Part shown: positions 6,565 through 8,492 of the stretch, piece by piece | How positions within the stretch are numbered: position 1 is the first letter of the stretch | Layout of the letters: the number at the start of each line of letters is the position of its first letter | NCBI GenBank assembly: GCA_021811205.1 | Contig: JAJZPK010000105.1 | Location: 1-8,492, forward strand | Length of the DNA stretch: 8,492 nucleotides | From: Pseudomonadota bacterium | GTDB lineage: Bacteria > Pseudomonadota > Gammaproteobacteria > Burkholderiales > JABEVD01 | Reading direction: 5' to 3' | Position numbers and translations under genes: made by a program | The notes under the pieces: generated by a model | The model's input: only the letters and a program-made list of their open reading frames with translations | Database searches by the model: none | What the model was told of the DNA's origin: nothing

Positions 6565-6860
6565 ATCTGTGCTGCCTGACGCTTATTTTCCAGAAGGATG
6601 TCGAGGAAGATATCATCGACTTCATGCTCGAACACCTGAAACAGGGCTTCCATACTTCGTCGATAGAAGGGCACGGGCATGATGCCGAGCTCGCCACGCT
6701 GAAGGAACAGGTGAGGGGAAGGGCCGGAAAAACGAGAATGGACATCGTCATGGAAGAGAGTGATGCCGATACGCTGCTCGCCGACATCAGGAATGCCTTC
6801 CCGGGAATCCGCATCGCCTTCTGGACGAGCCCGGTCAATGCTTTCGGCAGGCTGCCATGA
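6561..6860 (+). CDS. DUF3240 family small protein (PII-like accessory of RND operon)
   Basis: This 99-residue protein has no signal peptide or membrane segment and is probably cytoplasmic. It carries the DUF3240 pattern: an LTL strand near the start (6-8), EGHG (36-39), EQVRGRAG (49-56) and a C-terminal strand ending in W88-x-x-P-V...FGRL (88-98). I recall DUF3240 as belonging to the GlnB/PII-like ferredoxin-fold superfamily and as often encoded beside CzcCBA-type pumps. Its biochemical role is not established. Possible metal ligands are C4, C5, H25, H31, H38 and H40. The start is a GTG overlapping the pump's TGA (GTGA), and the stop overlaps the next gene (ATGA), so expression is coupled to the pump and outer-membrane factor in fixed ratio. 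It could sense a metal or nucleotide and modulate the pump, but that is inference. Confidence 0.85.
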   Translation: MNLCCLTLIFQKDVEEDIIDFMLEHLKQGFHTSSIEGHGHDAELATLKEQVRGRAGKTRMDIVMEESDADTLLADIRNAFPGIRIAFWTSPVNAFGRLP

Positions 6861-8086
6861 GAATCCTGCTGCTTGCCGCATTCCTTTCCATCCAGGCTCA
6901 GGCGTCCGACCTGCCGCCTGCCTATGAAGTGAAAAGCGCCCTGGCGCATGCCCCTGCCGTGAAGGAACAGGCGGCCGGCATCGATCTGCAGCGCAGCAAC
7001 GATGCCAGGCTGAAAGCGGGCCCCTACGAATATACGGTTCAGATGACCGGGGACAGGAGAAGGGACGACAGCATCCGTCAGACGCTGAACGAATGGAGCC
7101 TGCAAGTATCCCGCCCCTTTCGCCTTCCGGGAAAGAAGGCACTCGACGAAGACATCGGCAGGCAGGACATGATCACGGCAAGGCTTGCGCATGGTGATGC
7201 CATGCACGAATCGGCAAAAAGACTGCTCGGACTCTGGTTTGCATGGCTCAGGGAGAAATCCAGGGAAATGGCATGGCAGAACCAGGCCGGCCTGCTCGAG
7301 AAGCAAATGGGCGTCGTCGAAAAGCGGCTCCAGGCAGGGGATGCGCCGAAGCTCGATCTGACCCTGGCCAAGGCGGCATTCGACCAGGCCAGGTTTTCCG
7401 AACTGCAGGCGAAAATGAACGAAACGATCGCCGCAAGACGCCTTTCGCTCAATTTCCCGGAAATTTCCCTGCCCGACAATCCCGCCCTCAGCGAGCCCAC
7501 GCCTCTGGCAGAACCGGAAAAATTCTGGCGTGAAAAAATCATTTCACAAAACCATGCCATACTGCTTGCAAGCAGCGAGCAAAAAAGGGCCGAACTCCAG
7601 GCATCCAGAAGCCGCGCGAACAACGTGCCCGACCCGACCATAGGCCTCAATTATTCTTCGGAATACGGGGGAAGTCAGCGTGTCGTGGGCGGCATACTCA
7701 GCTTCCCGCTGCCCGGCGATTACAGGAAGGCGGGCGCTGATGGCGCTGCAGCCGCAGCCGAGATGGCGATGCAGCGGGAACTCGATGCGAGAAGGCGTGT
7801 CGAATCCGATGTCTCGTCCAATTACATCATGGCAGAGGCAAGCTATAATGAATGGGAAAAATCGCTGGATGCAGCGAAAGGGATGGTCCGAAACGCCGAT
7901 CTCGTCTCCAGCGCTTACGCACTGGGCGAAGTCAATCTTGCCGAATTGCTGGCTGCAAGACGGCTTGCGATCGAATCGCAGCTGGCATCGCAACTGGCGC
8001 AGATCGATGCGCTCGATGCGCGCTACAGGCTGATGATCGATGCGCACATGCTTTGGGATTTCGACGAAAATACCCGACAGAAGTAA
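6857..8086 (+). CDS. TolC/CzcC-type outer-membrane efflux factor
   Basis: This 409-residue protein should form the trimeric outer-membrane and periplasmic tunnel of the tripartite pump. It starts with a short Sec signal peptide (MRILLLAAFLSIQAQA, likely cleaved after residue 16). The rest is mostly amphipathic helix with many Ala/Glu/Gln/Arg residues, in two outer-membrane-efflux repeats (roughly 24-205 and 225-400). Beta-strand segments occur near 60-92 (YTVQMTGDRRR, LQVSRPFRLPGKK) and 258-285 (TIGLNYSSEYGG, VGGILSFPLPGDYRKAG). The R-P-F-R-L-P-G-K-K / F-P-L-P-G-D-Y-R-K-A pair is the internal duplication expected of the fold. I see no cysteine, so it is not a lipoprotein of the CusC/OprM kind. 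It is slightly shorter than typical TolC proteins but near CzcC size. The ATG overlaps the DUF3240 stop by four bases. It is last in the operon; no clear terminator hairpin follows. Confidence 0.9.
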   Translation: MRILLLAAFLSIQAQASDLPPAYEVKSALAHAPAVKEQAAGIDLQRSNDARLKAGPYEYTVQMTGDRRRDDSIRQTLNEWSLQVSRPFRLPGKKALDEDIGRQDMITARLAHGDAMHESAKRLLGLWFAWLREKSREMAWQNQAGLLEKQMGVVEKRLQAGDAPKLDLTLAKAAFDQARFSELQAKMNETIAARRLSLNFPEISLPDNPALSEPTPLAEPEKFWREKIISQNHAILLASSEQKRAELQASRSRANNVPDPTIGLNYSSEYGGSQRVVGGILSFPLPGDYRKAGADGAAAAAEMAMQRELDARRRVESDVSSNYIMAEASYNEWEKSLDAAKGMVRNADLVSSAYALGEVNLAELLAARRLAIESQLASQLAQIDALDARYRLMIDAHMLWDFDENTRQK

Positions 8087-8144
8087 TGCGCTTTTCCCTG
8101 CATCGCGGCATAATGAATGCTTCACAACAATAAAGAGGTGCTCC

Positions 8145-8492
8145 ATGTCGAGGGGAAATTCGGAAACCGATCAGATCAGGCTGCCGCAGCTGCTCAGTCA
8201 CCAGTATCTTTGCGAATCCCTGACCGTCAGCGAGGTCCAGACGCTGCTCGATTATCTGACCCTGCTGAAATTCGAGAAGGGCGACATCCTGTCGGACATC
8301 GGCGACATCGGAGATGCGCTCTATTTCGTGATCGAGGGCGAGATTGCACTCACCTTCGATGATCACGGTCATGAAAACGAGATCGTGCGCGCAGGGCCTG
8401 GCGAGATGCTCGGAGAAATGTCCTTCTTCGACAAGCAGCCGCGCTCGGTGAGGCTGGTTGCCAAGGCACCGGGAACCCAGGTGCTCAAGCTG
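8145..8492 (+). CDS. Cyclic-nucleotide-binding domain protein (N-terminal part; cut by window edge)
   Basis: The first 116 residues are present with no stop at the right edge. After about 25 residues comes a cNMP-binding beta-roll: FEKGDILSDIGDIGDALYFVIEGEIAL (43-69), then the phosphate-binding cassette G90-E91-M-S-F-F-D-K-Q-P-R100-S101. E91 and R100 occupy the ribose and phosphate contact positions of CRP/PKA-type domains, so nucleotide binding is plausible. Whether a DNA-binding helix-turn-helix follows (Crp/Fnr regulator) or the domain stands alone cannot be seen. The ATG has a good ribosome site, AGAGGTG (8134-8140), 4 nt upstream. A 58-bp gap separates it from the outer-membrane factor; it holds a CATAAT (8109-8114) that could be a -10, without a convincing -35. 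It may be its own unit or the end of the efflux operon. Confidence 0.88.
   Translation, partial: MSRGNSETDQIRLPQLLSHQYLCESLTVSEVQTLLDYLTLLKFEKGDILSDIGDIGDALYFVIEGEIALTFDDHGHENEIVRAGPGEMLGEMSFFDKQPRSVRLVAKAPGTQVLKL

Noticed and set aside
8087..8144. Rho-independent terminator after the outer-membrane factor gene
   Set aside because: Only a 4-bp GCAT/ATGC pairing is visible, and there is no T-tract after it.

Overview
The window looks like chromosomal DNA of a Gram-negative proteobacterium. It encodes a complete periplasm-spanning efflux operon with an outer-membrane factor, an ammonium transporter with an NtrC-type palindrome upstream, and a DUF3240 protein, a family I associate with metal-efflux operons of beta- and gammaproteobacteria. 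The right seven-eighths is GC-rich (roughly 58-60% by eye). The first ~1 kb is clearly more AT-rich. A betaproteobacterium (Nitrosomonadales/Gallionellaceae-like) is my guess; nothing here proves it.

Layout. (1) Positions 1 to ~1005, minus strand: the 5' two-thirds or more of a tniQ/tnsD-type transposition target-selection gene, running off the left edge. It has no ATG start near its N-terminal motif. (2) Positions 1017-1053: two direct copies of a 17-bp motif at 20-bp spacing. Read inward they contain AATAAAGTCT, as in the TnsB sites I recall for the Tn7 right end, so this is probably the end of a Tn7-like element extending left. (3) Positions 1069-2271, minus strand: a full-length Amt ammonium transporter. 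Its stop codon lies only 15 bp from the outer repeat. (4) Positions 2272-2410: a compact divergent control region with a near-perfect NtrC box, a sigma-70-like promoter facing right, a sigma-54-like GG-N10-GC facing left, and two small dyads. (5) Positions 2402/2411-8086, plus strand: a four-gene, translationally coupled heavy-metal RND operon: HlyD-type adaptor, CzcA/CusA-family pump, DUF3240 small protein, TolC/CzcC-type outer-membrane factor. (6) Position 8145 to the right edge, plus strand: the start of a cyclic-nucleotide-binding-domain protein.

How it fits together. The adaptor, pump and outer-membrane factor should form one tripartite machine exporting cations or other substrates across the envelope; the small DUF3240 protein is the likely cytoplasmic accessory. 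Amt imports ammonium and is probably controlled by NtrC. The two functions share one ~140-bp divergent regulatory region, where the NtrC box fills most of the spacer of the efflux promoter.

The most unusual feature is the junction downstream of amt. The arrangement copies the geometry of Tn7 at glmS: element end just past the stop codon, and first element gene co-oriented with the target gene. This suggests a Tn7-like element using the 3' end of amt as its attachment site, a site I do not recall as established.
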